A stretch of DNA of 17,943 nt from CAYUWG01 sp964448285 (GCA_964448285.1 CAYUWG010000073.1:1-17943), one strand, 5' to 3'. Counted from the stretch's first letter, positions 8,017-15,613 are shown. Notes: generated from the letters alone by a model not told the origin. Numbers and translations are program-made.

Positions 8017-10977
8017 ATGAAGGACACCTACACATCGCTCGAAGAGCTCTTTACCATGTATGGCACGCCGGAAGACGTCGGAGGCAACACTCCGTTTTTT
8101 CTCAACGACCCGCTGAGCGTTTGGTACATCGAAAAAGGGAGTGTCGAAATATTCAGTGCGAATGCGGCCAACCATCGCCCGTCGGGACACCGTGTCCATT
8201 TCTTTTCGGCAAAAACCGGAGACATCCTCTTCGGGATGGACATTGAACAGGACACGCTTGGAATCGGTCTGCTTGCCGTCGGAATGATCGGCACACGCCT
8301 GCGTCGTTTTCCTTTGGAGCATCTTCGCACTATTTCGCGAAAGGACGTGATGAAGCGCATGATCGCCGAATGTATCGATCGGTGGCTGCTCGGACTTTCG
8401 CGCGGGATTCTCAAGGACAGCAATACCGGCCTCTCGCATGGTTTCTATAAGGACTTCAATCCGAAGACGGACATTCGTCTCGAAGCTGGTGAAAACGCCA
8501 CGTTGAAATCCGGGCACAAGGTGCGTGCAAAACGCGGGATCGTCTGGATCAATCAAAACGGAACCGCGATGCGATTCAACGGGATGGAAGAAATCGAGAA
8601 GACGCCGATCTTCCCACTCTCGCCTGACTCCTATCTCGATACGTCGGAGACGATTAGCATCTCTGCGATCGACACGCTCAGCATTATGGAAGGGGATGAT
8701 GTTTGGGCGGGGCTGTCCGCATTCCATCAACTCCTCCTTCGCTTTGAAGCTTTCAATCGACCGCTCGAAACCGTCGATGAAGTGAACCGGCTTCAAGGCA
8801 AAGTGCGTCATGAGAAGGAAGTCGCTCAGAACGCGCTTCGCGATCTCGCAAATCTGCTTGAAGAGCAGGAGCATCGAGGCATTGACGGAAGGGCAGAATC
8901 GCTTGCAAGGGAATCGGCGTTGTTCAAAGCGTGCGTTCTTATCGGCGAAGCGCAGGGAATTCAAATCAAGGAACACCCCGATGCAATCAAAGATGGAGTC
9001 CAGCCAGATCCGCTTGGAGACATCGTTCGTGCTTCTCGTATTCGATATCGAAAGATCGCCTTGCGAAGCCAGTGGTGGAAGTTAGACGGGAATCACATGC
9101 TTGGGTATCTCATCGAAGGGATGGTGCCGGTTGCGCTTCTCATGAGTTCTCCGGGGAAGTACGAAATCGTCAATCCGGAAACCGGAGACAGGGAATCGGT
9201 GAACGATGAGACGGCAAATCTGCTGGCGCCATTCGCATACTCGTTATACCGGCCGTTTCCGAATGCAGCACTCAAAGCGTTCGACCTCATCAAATTCGGA
9301 ATCACGGAGTGCAAACGTGACGTCGCTTCGATCTTCATCATGGGGGCGCTCATGAGTCTGCTCGGAATGATCGTTCCCATAGCGACGGGTCACATCTTTG
9401 ACAGCGTCATTCCGGGGGCAGATCGATTTGGTATCATCCAAATGGCGCTCGCGCTTTTCGTAGCCGCCATCGGGAATTTCCTTTTCCGAATCACACGGAG
9501 TATCTCGTTGGTTCGCTTCGAAGGGAAAATGGATGCCGTGATTCAATCAGCGCTCTGGGACAGATTACTCCAATTGCCTCCTTCGTTTTTCAGGAAGTTT
9601 TCATCCGGTGATCTTTCCAGCAGAGCGATGGGAATCAATACGATCCGCTCGGTCCTTTCCGGAGCGACGATCACAGGCTTCCTTGGCGCGCTGTTTTCCT
9701 TTTCCTATTTCTTCTTGCTTCTGTACTACAGTCCAAAGCTCGCTCTTGCAGCCTTGATCCTCCTCGTGATCCTATTGGGCGCCATCGCATGGGCAAGTTA
9801 TTACCAGATTCGGTATCAACGGATGATCTTGGAAATCCACGGGAAGATCACGGACCTTGCATTGCAGTTCATTACCGGGATTTCCAAAATCAGAATCGCA
9901 GCAGCGGAACGTCTCGCGTTCACCGTTTGGTCGCGGAAATTCAGTCAGCAGCGAAAAGTCGATTACCGGGCACGCGTCGTATCGAACAGGCTCGACGTAT
10001 TCCGTTCCGGTTTCGAGATTTTGAAAATGGTCGTCATCTATCTTCTTGTCGCGGAAACGGTTGGTTTCGATGAACGGCTGACGACGGGAGACTTCCTTGC
10101 GTTCAATGCCGCATTCCTGATGTTCATGGGCGCGATGATTCAGGTGAGCAACGCTGTCATCTCGTCGATCATCATCGTGCCTATTTATGACCGTGCGAAG
10201 CCGATACTCGAAAGTCTTCCCGAAGTCGATCAGACGAAAACCGATCCGGGTGAATTGAGCGGTGAAGTAGAGTTCAATCGAGTCTCGTTTCGCTATGACA
10301 AAGACGGGCCGCTTGTCTTGAAAGACGTATCGATGCATTTCAAGCCCGGTGAATTCATTGCGCTCGTCGGCCCATCGGGATCGGGGAAATCGACGATCTT
10401 TCGTTTGCTTCTCGGTTTTGAGTACTCCGAATCCGGATCGATTCTCTACGACAGACAGGATTTGAAAACCCTGGATCTTCAGATGCTGCGCAGGCGCATC
10501 GGAGTCGTTCTGCAGACCGCACAGCTCACACCCGGCTCTATTTTGGACAACATCATCGGCAACAGCCAATTGACAATTCACGACGCTTGGGAAGCTGCTG
10601 CACTTGCCGGCATCGCCGACGATATCCGCCAAATGCCGATGGGCATGCATACGATCGTGAGTGCGGGAGGCGGGACTTTCTCCGGTGGACAGCGGCAACG
10701 ACTGATGATCGCAAGAGCTATCGTCAGAAAGCCCCGCATTCTTCTCTTCGATGAAGCCACGAGTGCATTGGACAATCGAACGCAGAGCATCGTTAGCCAT
10801 AGCTTGGAAGGTTTGCAAGCGACAAGGATCGTTATCGCACACCGATTGAGCACGATCATTCAAGCAGATCGGATCTATGTCTTGGTCAATGGCCACGTCG
10901 AACAACAGGGATCATATCAAGAGTTGCTCGAACAAAGCGGTCCCTTCAAAGAGATGGCGCAACGGCAATTGATTTAG
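8017..10977 (+). CDS. NHLM-type ABC transporter with N-terminal cyclic-nucleotide-binding-like domain
   Basis: This is the second transporter of NHLM cassettes and probably forms a heterodimer with the peptidase-bearing one. The ATG at 8017, 4 bases after the previous stop, gives 986 residues and the expected family beginning. Upstream in-frame TTG (7978) and ATG (7990) starts would overlap the previous gene. Residues 1 to about 130 resemble a cyclic-nucleotide-binding fold (PFFLNDPLSVWYIEKGSVEIF). A coiled coil covers about 251-288. A region at about 304-405 resembles a C39 peptidase that has lost its catalytic motifs (LGYLIEGMVPVALLM). The membrane domain spans about 435-715. The ATPase has Walker A GPSGSGKST (785-793), signature FSGGQRQ (888-894) and Walker B ILLFDEATSALD (908-919). 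Confidence 0.93.
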   Translation: MKDTYTSLEELFTMYGTPEDVGGNTPFFLNDPLSVWYIEKGSVEIFSANAANHRPSGHRVHFFSAKTGDILFGMDIEQDTLGIGLLAVGMIGTRLRRFPLEHLRTISRKDVMKRMIAECIDRWLLGLSRGILKDSNTGLSHGFYKDFNPKTDIRLEAGENATLKSGHKVRAKRGIVWINQNGTAMRFNGMEEIEKTPIFPLSPDSYLDTSETISISAIDTLSIMEGDDVWAGLSAFHQLLLRFEAFNRPLETVDEVNRLQGKVRHEKEVAQNALRDLANLLEEQEHRGIDGRAESLARESALFKACVLIGEAQGIQIKEHPDAIKDGVQPDPLGDIVRASRIRYRKIALRSQWWKLDGNHMLGYLIEGMVPVALLMSSPGKYEIVNPETGDRESVNDETANLLAPFAYSLYRPFPNAALKAFDLIKFGITECKRDVASIFIMGALMSLLGMIVPIATGHIFDSVIPGADRFGIIQMALALFVAAIGNFLFRITRSISLVRFEGKMDAVIQSALWDRLLQLPPSFFRKFSSGDLSSRAMGINTIRSVLSGATITGFLGALFSFSYFFLLLYYSPKLALAALILLVILLGAIAWASYYQIRYQRMILEIHGKITDLALQFITGISKIRIAAAERLAFTVWSRKFSQQRKVDYRARVVSNRLDVFRSGFEILKMVVIYLLVAETVGFDERLTTGDFLAFNAAFLMFMGAMIQVSNAVISSIIIVPIYDRAKPILESLPEVDQTKTDPGELSGEVEFNRVSFRYDKDGPLVLKDVSMHFKPGEFIALVGPSGSGKSTIFRLLLGFEYSESGSILYDRQDLKTLDLQMLRRRIGVVLQTAQLTPGSILDNIIGNSQLTIHDAWEAAALAGIADDIRQMPMGMHTIVSAGGGTFSGGQRQRLMIARAIVRKPRILLFDEATSALDNRTQSIVSHSLEGLQATRIVIAHRLSTIIQADRIYVLVNGHVEQQGSYQELLEQSGPFKEMAQRQLI

Positions 10978-11033
10978 CACAAGCTCGGTTTCGCTTCAGT
11001 GGGAGAAAATTTTTTATTCACATCTAAAAACAT

Positions 11034-11064
11034 TTGACTAAACCGAATTAAGGTTGTAATTAGC
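11034..11064 (+). promoter_or_regulatory. Promoter-like motif of the precursor peptide gene
   Basis: TTGACT (11034-11039), a 17-base spacer and TAATTAGC (11057-11064), then TGTAA at 11067, reproduce the arrangement at 2205-2235. The A/T-rich stretch just upstream (about 11008-11033, including AAAATTTTTTATT) could act as an UP element. A start near 11069 would give a leader of about 56 bases. The -10 box is a poor sigma-70 match, so either another sigma factor or an activator may be involved. Confidence 0.5.
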
Positions 11065-11124
11065 ACTGTAACCCGATTCACGTCGGACATCGTTTTCTCA
11101 CTCACATAACCGAAGGAGGTTTGT

Positions 11125-11322
11125 ATGGCTGATACTAACCCAACAGGCGGGACCGAACTCCCGATTGAAGACCTTGATAACGTGTCTGGAGGCGGCGCCT
11201 CTTTGACTCCTGATCCACCACCAGATCCTGAGACACCTCCGGGATTGGAACCACCCCCGCCCCCGCCGGATTGGGATGGCTCAGTGGATGAAGGTACAGG
11301 CAAGGACGGCGGAGTCAGATAA
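11125..11322 (+). CDS. Double-glycine leader precursor peptide with proline-rich acidic core
   Basis: The 65-residue product starts at ATG 11125 behind a near-perfect AAGGAGG (11113-11119, spacing 5). Its leader ends ELPIEDLDNVSGG at residues 11-23. Leu12, Leu17 and Val20 sit at -12, -7 and -4, and Gly22-Gly23 at -2/-1, exactly the C39-recognised double-glycine pattern. The predicted mature peptide (24-65, 42 residues) contains 13 prolines, nine acidic and two basic residues, one Trp (50) and no Cys. It includes PDPPPDPETPP and a run of six prolines at 43-48, and ends in a glycine-rich tail. Lanthionine or disulfide chemistry is impossible in it. The gene follows the exporter operon by 147 bases and has its own promoter-like motif and terminator. 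The function of the mature peptide (bacteriocin, signal or surface material) is unknown. Confidence 0.85.
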   Translation: MADTNPTGGTELPIEDLDNVSGGGASLTPDPPPDPETPPGLEPPPPPPDWDGSVDEGTGKDGGVR

Positions 11323-11400
11323 TCGTTGGATGGCCGACGTGAGTCGGTCCTTCACGAGCGTTCATTGCTGTATATCCATTTCGAGAACAGGAATGACTTG

Positions 11401-11434
11401 AAGAACCGGTGCCATGTGCATCGGTTCTTTTTTT
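11401..11434 (+). terminator. Rho-independent terminator of the precursor peptide gene
   Basis: A 12-base-pair stem (AAGAACCGGTGC at 11401-11412 with GCATCGGTTCTT at 11418-11429, one G-U pair) has a 5-base loop and leads into seven T residues at 11428-11434. With the motif at 11034 it defines a transcript of roughly 365 bases containing only the peptide gene. It also rules out the in-frame TTG at 11326 as a likely start of the next gene. A smaller hairpin (CCGAC/GTCGG, 11334-11347) lies between the stop codon and this terminator. Confidence 0.88.
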
Positions 11435-11460
11435 ACGACCCAAGGGGATATATTCGGCTC

Positions 11461-12267
11461 ATGAAGGATTATCTCCGTTACCTCATTGCAGCGGCACTCA
11501 ATCAGATCAATATCGTCGCCTTTTCTTTTTTCACGATGATCAGCCTCATTTCCGGCAACTTCATTCCCTTTCTTGTTGCAGCCGGGATGGAAGCCTGCTG
11601 GGTCATCGGAGCGCCGCTTGTCCCGGCATTCCGAGCCTCGGTAGATCGCCGTCATGAGCGAAATAAACTACTCAAAGGGCAAGCTGACCGGGAATGGAAG
11701 CTCAAGACACTCGGTCATGAAAGTCGAAAGAAATATCAGGAGTTGGAACGCATTGTCGAATCTGTTCGGCAAAGTGGTGCTTCTTCTGTGGGAGCGGGCG
11801 CATTCGTAAACACTCAGTTTGCAGCAAGGCTCGATGAAATGCTCGGAAGATATCTCGCCACACTCGCAGCATATGAAGTCTATTCGAAGTCCATCTCCCA
11901 AGTCGCAGGGGAAAACATCGAGAGCAAGCTGAAGGCGTTGGATGCAAGCGACTCTTCCGATGAACGCCTTCGTGAGGTGCAATCCCAGCGGCGCGATATC
12001 CTCGAAAAGCGTCTCGAACGCTATCGGCAGGCAAGTAAAGATGCAACGCTGCTTCAATCACAACTCGAAACGTTCGAAGACCTCGTGAAGCTCATGAAAG
12101 AACAGTCGCAAACGATGCGTGACCCGACTGAACTGACCGGGCACGTGGATTCCATGCTGCATGAAATTGAGATCACGGAACAAACAGTCGCTGAACTGGA
12201 ATCTTCCTTCGCTGTCATTTTTGACAGGGAGTTGGAGAAGGAAGAGCGGAAACGTTTGACGAAATAA
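11461..12267 (+). CDS. Membrane-anchored coiled-coil protein of unknown function
   Basis: I do not recognise a family. From ATG 11461 the product has 268 residues. An upstream in-frame TTG (11326) lies before the peptide terminator and encodes unconvincing sequence, so I prefer the ATG, although only a distant AAGGGG precedes it. Two adjacent hydrophobic helices (about 8-30 and 33-57) form a hairpin. Positive charges before the first and after the second (MKDYLR; RASVDRRHERNK) place both ends in the cytoplasm. Residues about 70-268 are almost entirely charged, heptad-like helix (LEKRLERYRQASKD, ELEKEERKRLTK), with a short Gly/Ala/Ser break near 105-114. It precedes the carboxyltransferase gene by 21 bases and is probably co-transcribed with it. 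A link to the peptide system, for example as self-protection, is only positional. Confidence 0.7.
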   Translation: MKDYLRYLIAAALNQINIVAFSFFTMISLISGNFIPFLVAAGMEACWVIGAPLVPAFRASVDRRHERNKLLKGQADREWKLKTLGHESRKKYQELERIVESVRQSGASSVGAGAFVNTQFAARLDEMLGRYLATLAAYEVYSKSISQVAGENIESKLKALDASDSSDERLREVQSQRRDILEKRLERYRQASKDATLLQSQLETFEDLVKLMKEQSQTMRDPTELTGHVDSMLHEIEITEQTVAELESSFAVIFDRELEKEERKRLTK

Positions 12268-12288
12268 CTTCCGGTGGAGTGAAAGGCA

Positions 12289-13836
12289 ATGTCTGATTAT
12301 AACCGTGAGCTCCTTGCGCGTATGCGCAACCAAGCTCTCTTAGGCGGCGGCGAAAAAAGAATCGAGGCGCAGCATGGGAAAGGGAAACTCATTGCGAGAG
12401 AAAGAATCGATATTCTCCTCGATAAAGACAGCTTCGAGGAAATCGATGCGTTCGTCACGCACAGGTCGCATGACTTCGGTCTCGATGCGATGAAAGTACT
12501 CGGCGATGGCGTCGTAACCGGTTCCGGTCGCATCGATGGAAGGTTGGTCTTCGTCTTCAGCCAAGACTTCACGGTGTTCGGAGGTTCGCTTTCCGAGGCA
12601 CACGCAGAAAAGATTTGCAAGATCATGGACATGGCGATGAAGGTCGGCGCACCCGTCATCGGATTGAATGACAGCGGGGGTGCACGCATACAGGAAGGCG
12701 TGGTGAGCCTTGGAGGTTATGCGGATATTTTCCTGCGCAACACACTCGCATCAGGAGTGATTCCGCAGATCAGTGCAATCTTAGGCCCCTGTGCAGGCGG
12801 GGCGGTGTACTCACCTGCAATCACCGATTTCGTTTTCATGGTCGAAGGGACGAGCTACATGTTCGTCACCGGACCCAACGTGGTGAAGACCGTGACTCAT
12901 GAGGACGTAAGTTCGGAAGAATTAGGCGGAGCCATGACTCATGCAACGAAGAGCGGTGTCGCGCATTTCGTGTATGACAGCGAAGTAAGACTCCTCCTCG
13001 AATTACGCAGGCTCTTCAGTTTCCTGCCTTCCAACAACGTCGATGATCCACCGCGTTTCAAAACCACCGATGACCGGTACAGGCGCGATGGCGACATAGA
13101 CACAATCATCCCTGATAATCCGAACAAGCCTTACGATATGAAGGATGTTATCCTGCGAATCGTCGATGATGGCGACTTTATGGAAGTTCAGGAACACTAT
13201 GCCGCGAACATCATCGTTGGATTTGCGCGACTGAATGGACGCCCCGTTGGCATCGTGGCAAATCAACCAGCAGTGCTTGCCGGTGTGCTCGATATCGACG
13301 CATCGTTGAAAGGGGCACGGTTCGTCCGGTTTTGTGATTGCTTCAATATTCCTCTCGTCGTGTTCGAAGACGTACCTGGTTTTCTCCCTGGTACCGATCA
13401 GGAATGGCGCGGGATCATCAAGCATGGTGCGAAACTGCTCTATGCGTTTGCGGAAGCTACTGTCCCTAAGGTGACGGTTATAACACGCAAGGCATACGGC
13501 GGCGCTTATGACGTGATGAACTCTAAGCACATCCGTGGAGACTTCAACTTCGCTTGGCCTTCTGCCGAAATCGCGGTGATGGGTCCGAAAGGTGCGGTCG
13601 AGATCATTTTCAAAAAAGAAATCGCCGATGCACGCGATCCGCAGAAAGCGATGGACGAGAAGATCGAAGAGTATCGCTTGAAGTTCGCCAATCCATTCAT
13701 CGCTGCGGAGCGGGGATATATCGACGACGTGATCGAACCGCATGAAACGCGGCCGAAGCTCATCGGTGCGCTGGAAATACTCGAAACCAAAGTCGATACC
13801 AATCCAAAGCGCAAGCATGGGAATATTCCGTTGTAA
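12289..13836 (+). CDS. pccB: Acyl-CoA carboxylase carboxyltransferase, propionyl-CoA carboxylase beta type
   Basis: The enzyme moves the carboxyl group from carboxybiotin to an acyl-CoA, most likely making methylmalonyl-CoA from propionyl-CoA. The 515-residue length and the ending KHGNIPL are typical of the PccB/MmdA family. The N-terminal half has the MKVLGDGVVTGSGRI and QDFTVFGGSLSEAHAEKI blocks and the oxyanion-forming DSGGARIQEG (about 128-137) and GPCAGGAVYSPA (167-178). The C-terminal half has the matching KAYGGAYDVM (about 401-410). No biotin carboxylase, biotin carrier or membrane decarboxylase subunit is in the window, so carboxylase versus methylmalonyl-CoA decarboxylase alpha subunit cannot be settled here. 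The start has AAAGG close upstream and GGAG further upstream. Confidence 0.93.
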   Translation: MSDYNRELLARMRNQALLGGGEKRIEAQHGKGKLIARERIDILLDKDSFEEIDAFVTHRSHDFGLDAMKVLGDGVVTGSGRIDGRLVFVFSQDFTVFGGSLSEAHAEKICKIMDMAMKVGAPVIGLNDSGGARIQEGVVSLGGYADIFLRNTLASGVIPQISAILGPCAGGAVYSPAITDFVFMVEGTSYMFVTGPNVVKTVTHEDVSSEELGGAMTHATKSGVAHFVYDSEVRLLLELRRLFSFLPSNNVDDPPRFKTTDDRYRRDGDIDTIIPDNPNKPYDMKDVILRIVDDGDFMEVQEHYAANIIVGFARLNGRPVGIVANQPAVLAGVLDIDASLKGARFVRFCDCFNIPLVVFEDVPGFLPGTDQEWRGIIKHGAKLLYAFAEATVPKVTVITRKAYGGAYDVMNSKHIRGDFNFAWPSAEIAVMGPKGAVEIIFKKEIADARDPQKAMDEKIEEYRLKFANPFIAAERGYIDDVIEPHETRPKLIGALEILETKVDTNPKRKHGNIPL

Positions 13837-13914
13837 GGTCGGGCTTCTGCTGATTTGGAAAAGCAGGCGTTGAAAAGCTAACTTTGCCATGCTTCTTTTG
13901 AAGCAAATAAAGTT

Positions 13915-13988
13915 GGAGCCGTAGTTCAGTTGGTTAGAATGCCTGCCTGTCACGCAGGAGGTCGCGAGTTCGAGTCTCGTCGGCTCCG
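13915..13988 (+). tRNA. tRNA-Asp (anticodon GTC)
   Basis: A complete cloverleaf is visible. The acceptor stem GGAGCCG (13915-13921) pairs perfectly with CGGCTCC (13981-13987), followed by discriminator G. The anticodon arm CCTGC-CTGTCAC-GCAGG places GTC at 13949-13951, and the T arm contains GTTCGAGTC. The bases after the discriminator are CCC, so the CCA end is not encoded and must be added after transcription. It lies 78 bases after pccB; two small hairpins in that gap lack T tracts and no clear promoter was seen. Confidence 0.98.
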
Positions 13989-14001
13989 CCCAACAAGACG
14001 A

Positions 14002-14039
14002 AAGCCGTTTTCCACACCGAAAACGGCTTCGCTTTTTTT
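14002..14039 (+). terminator. Rho-independent terminator after tRNA-Asp
   Basis: A perfect 11-base-pair stem (AAGCCGTTTTC at 14002-14012 with GAAAACGGCTT at 14019-14029), a 6-base loop and a run of seven T residues (14033-14039) follow the tRNA by 13 bases. The 130 bases from here to the next gene hold only a weak hairpin (CTCCGA/TCGGAG, 14045-14070). Confidence 0.9.
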
Positions 14040-14169
14040 CGATACTCCGACAAAGGATCGTCTATCGGAGCAATGTGCTGACCGGGCTCACTTCTATTTT
14101 GAGGGATACTGAAATGAACTACAAGAGTGAGGCTCCACGCAGGGTTTCGTCATTTGGGACTCGGGGTCG

Positions 14170-14700
14170 TTACCTCCGTAGGCGCGCTTCAAATGTCGAT
14201 TCGTGTTTGTTGTTCTGCGTCACGATCTCTCGAATCAGGATCTCCCGATTCGATGCCGCCACGATCATCAATTCCCTGCGGGTTTCCACCAATCCGCCAC
14301 CACCAACGTGGTACATTTGCAGGGTGTTTTTCTGATCGAGTTTCCAAGAGCCTGTAAAAACGTGAGCCTCTCCTCCGTTTGTCACCGTCAGCATGTTGAT
14401 GTTACCGGTGCTCGTCTCATATCCGAACAAGGATGCACGGTGAAATTCTTCGCCTGGTCTATTCTGATCTCGGAACTCTGCGAGGAGAGCATCTCCATCA
14501 ATCAACTTTCGAAGATTCATCGTGATCGGGAACATGGTCGTGTCCTTACCGACAACGAGGATAGCAGTACCTTTCCACTGCCCAGCCAACTTTTGAAGAC
14601 GAACAAGTTCCATCGGAAGCTCCTTCGGGGGACCGGCCAGTACTACGGCAGCCAGAGAAATGAGCGACAGAGCCGTGATGACATGATTTCGGAATAACAT
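14170..14700 (-). CDS. Small exported DUF1579-like (lipocalin-like) protein
   Basis: The 176-residue product starts at ATG 14700 behind AAAGGAGT with 6-base spacing. An in-frame ATG at 14730 would add ten residues containing this ribosome binding site, so it is rejected. Residues 1-22 are a signal peptide (VITALSLISLAAVVLAG). The mature part begins with a helix and then LQKLAGQWKGTAILVV, the opening strand pattern of the DUF1579/lipocalin-like beta-barrel group. Alternating strands follow with FGYETSTGNINMLTVTNGG and FTGSWKLDQKNTLQMYHVG, which resemble the later strands. Function of these proteins is unknown; ligand binding in the envelope is plausible. The family call rests on pattern only. 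The DUF4382 gene lies upstream on the same strand with a 127-base gap. Confidence 0.78.
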   Translation of the reverse strand: MLFRNHVITALSLISLAAVVLAGPPKELPMELVRLQKLAGQWKGTAILVVGKDTTMFPITMNLRKLIDGDALLAEFRDQNRPGEEFHRASLFGYETSTGNINMLTVTNGGEAHVFTGSWKLDQKNTLQMYHVGGGGLVETRRELMIVAASNREILIREIVTQNNKHESTFEARLRR

Positions 14701-14827
14701 TGCTGAACTCCTTTCTGGATAATAGTTCATGAAAAAGTTTCTTGCGCCGGTGCTATTCCAGCGTGGTTACCGGGATTTCATTGCATCGTTCGAATACTCC
14801 TAAGGATCGAGGAGTTGATCGAAGCGA

Positions 14828-15613
14828 TCAGAGAAGTGTTACCAACCCGAGGTTGGTGTTTGCACCCGCAGCGACTGTGACGTTGCTGTGGATATACACG
14901 AGCCCCGTGACGTTCACAACCCTTATGGTGTAAGTTCCTGGCGGAAGGAATGCCAGTGTGAAATCTCCCGACAGCGAATGGGCGAATGACGTCGTGACGG
15001 TATCCGTGCCTTGAACTGCCATGGCTGTTGTTCGCGAACTGTAATTCAGGATCGTACCGGAAACCGAACCAGTGCTGGAGAATTCGACTGCACGTAAGAC
15101 GGGTTTGAGTTGAAAGCGCGTCTGCGATGTTCCATCACCTTTCACGACGATGGAGCGTGACGCGTCGAAATCGATGACGAGATCGTAGGCTGCGCCGGCC
15201 TCCAGGTTGATAGTATGATGAATCTTTAAGCCGCTTTCGGAGCCGCTGGGAACTTCCATCGGGTAGGTTTTCCCATCGACTCGGACTTCTGCTTTTTCGA
15301 CGATGAGACGGATCTGTGTATAGATACCGGCCTCCAATTTCGCTTCGCCAAGTAGGACACTGTTCCCGTTAGTCCATTGCAGTAAATCGATCGTGGTTTG
15401 TTGTCCGACGACTGTGTGCCACTTCCCGTTGATATGCGCGCTGATTTCGGAGAAGGTGATCAGTACGGCTTCGTAATTCGCTGGAGCGTCAGTCATGTGG
15501 ACGCGCAGCGTTCCTTGTGGCGAGCTTGGATCGACGGGTTGTGTTGATTCGCTCCCGCATCCGATCCATAGGAGAAAAACAGTGCAGAAGAGTGAAGGCA
15601 TATGTCGAGTCAT
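14828..15613 (-). CDS. DUF4382-domain lipoprotein
   Basis: The 261-residue product starts at ATG 15613 with AAAGGA about 8 bases upstream. A short signal peptide ends at LLWIGC, so Cys19 is the likely lipidated residue; the Trp at -3 is unusual for a lipobox. After a Ser/Pro-rich linker comes a DUF4382 domain (about 34-170). Its hallmarks are GTLRVHMTDAPANYEAVLIT, SEISAHINGKW, the DLLQWTNGNSVLLGEAKLEAG block, YTQIRLIV, YPMEVPSGSESGLKI and a closing FQLKPVLRAVE. Residues about 178-261 form a small beta domain like carboxypeptidase regulatory repeats (GSVSGTILNYSS; FLPPGTYTIRVV). The protein is probably anchored in an envelope membrane; its function is unknown. Confidence 0.88.
   Translation of the reverse strand: MTRHMPSLFCTVFLLWIGCGSESTQPVDPSSPQGTLRVHMTDAPANYEAVLITFSEISAHINGKWHTVVGQQTTIDLLQWTNGNSVLLGEAKLEAGIYTQIRLIVEKAEVRVDGKTYPMEVPSGSESGLKIHHTINLEAGAAYDLVIDFDASRSIVVKGDGTSQTRFQLKPVLRAVEFSSTGSVSGTILNYSSRTTAMAVQGTDTVTTSFAHSLSGDFTLAFLPPGTYTIRVVNVTGLVYIHSNVTVAAGANTNLGLVTLL

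Noticed and set aside
7128..10905. Long minus-strand frames of about 300-380 codons opposite the two ABC transporter genes
   Set aside because: They mirror highly conserved coding sequence, are rich in Arg, His and Phe, and result from codon bias in the plus-strand genes.
11326..11460. N-terminal extension of the coiled-coil membrane protein from TTG 11326
   Set aside because: It would read through a strong terminator hairpin and adds residues with no domain character.
13891..13904. GCTTC-TTTT-GAAGC hairpin before tRNA-Asp as a pccB terminator
   Set aside because: Stem is only 5 base pairs and no T tract follows; it is too close to the tRNA to be convincing.
13003..13953. 316-codon minus-strand frame opposite pccB
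   Set aside because: It starts inside the tRNA gene region and is antisense to conserved carboxyltransferase codons.
14796..14815. ACTCCT/AGGAGT hairpin after the DUF4382 gene
   Set aside because: Six base pairs with no following T run on the minus strand; not a credible terminator.
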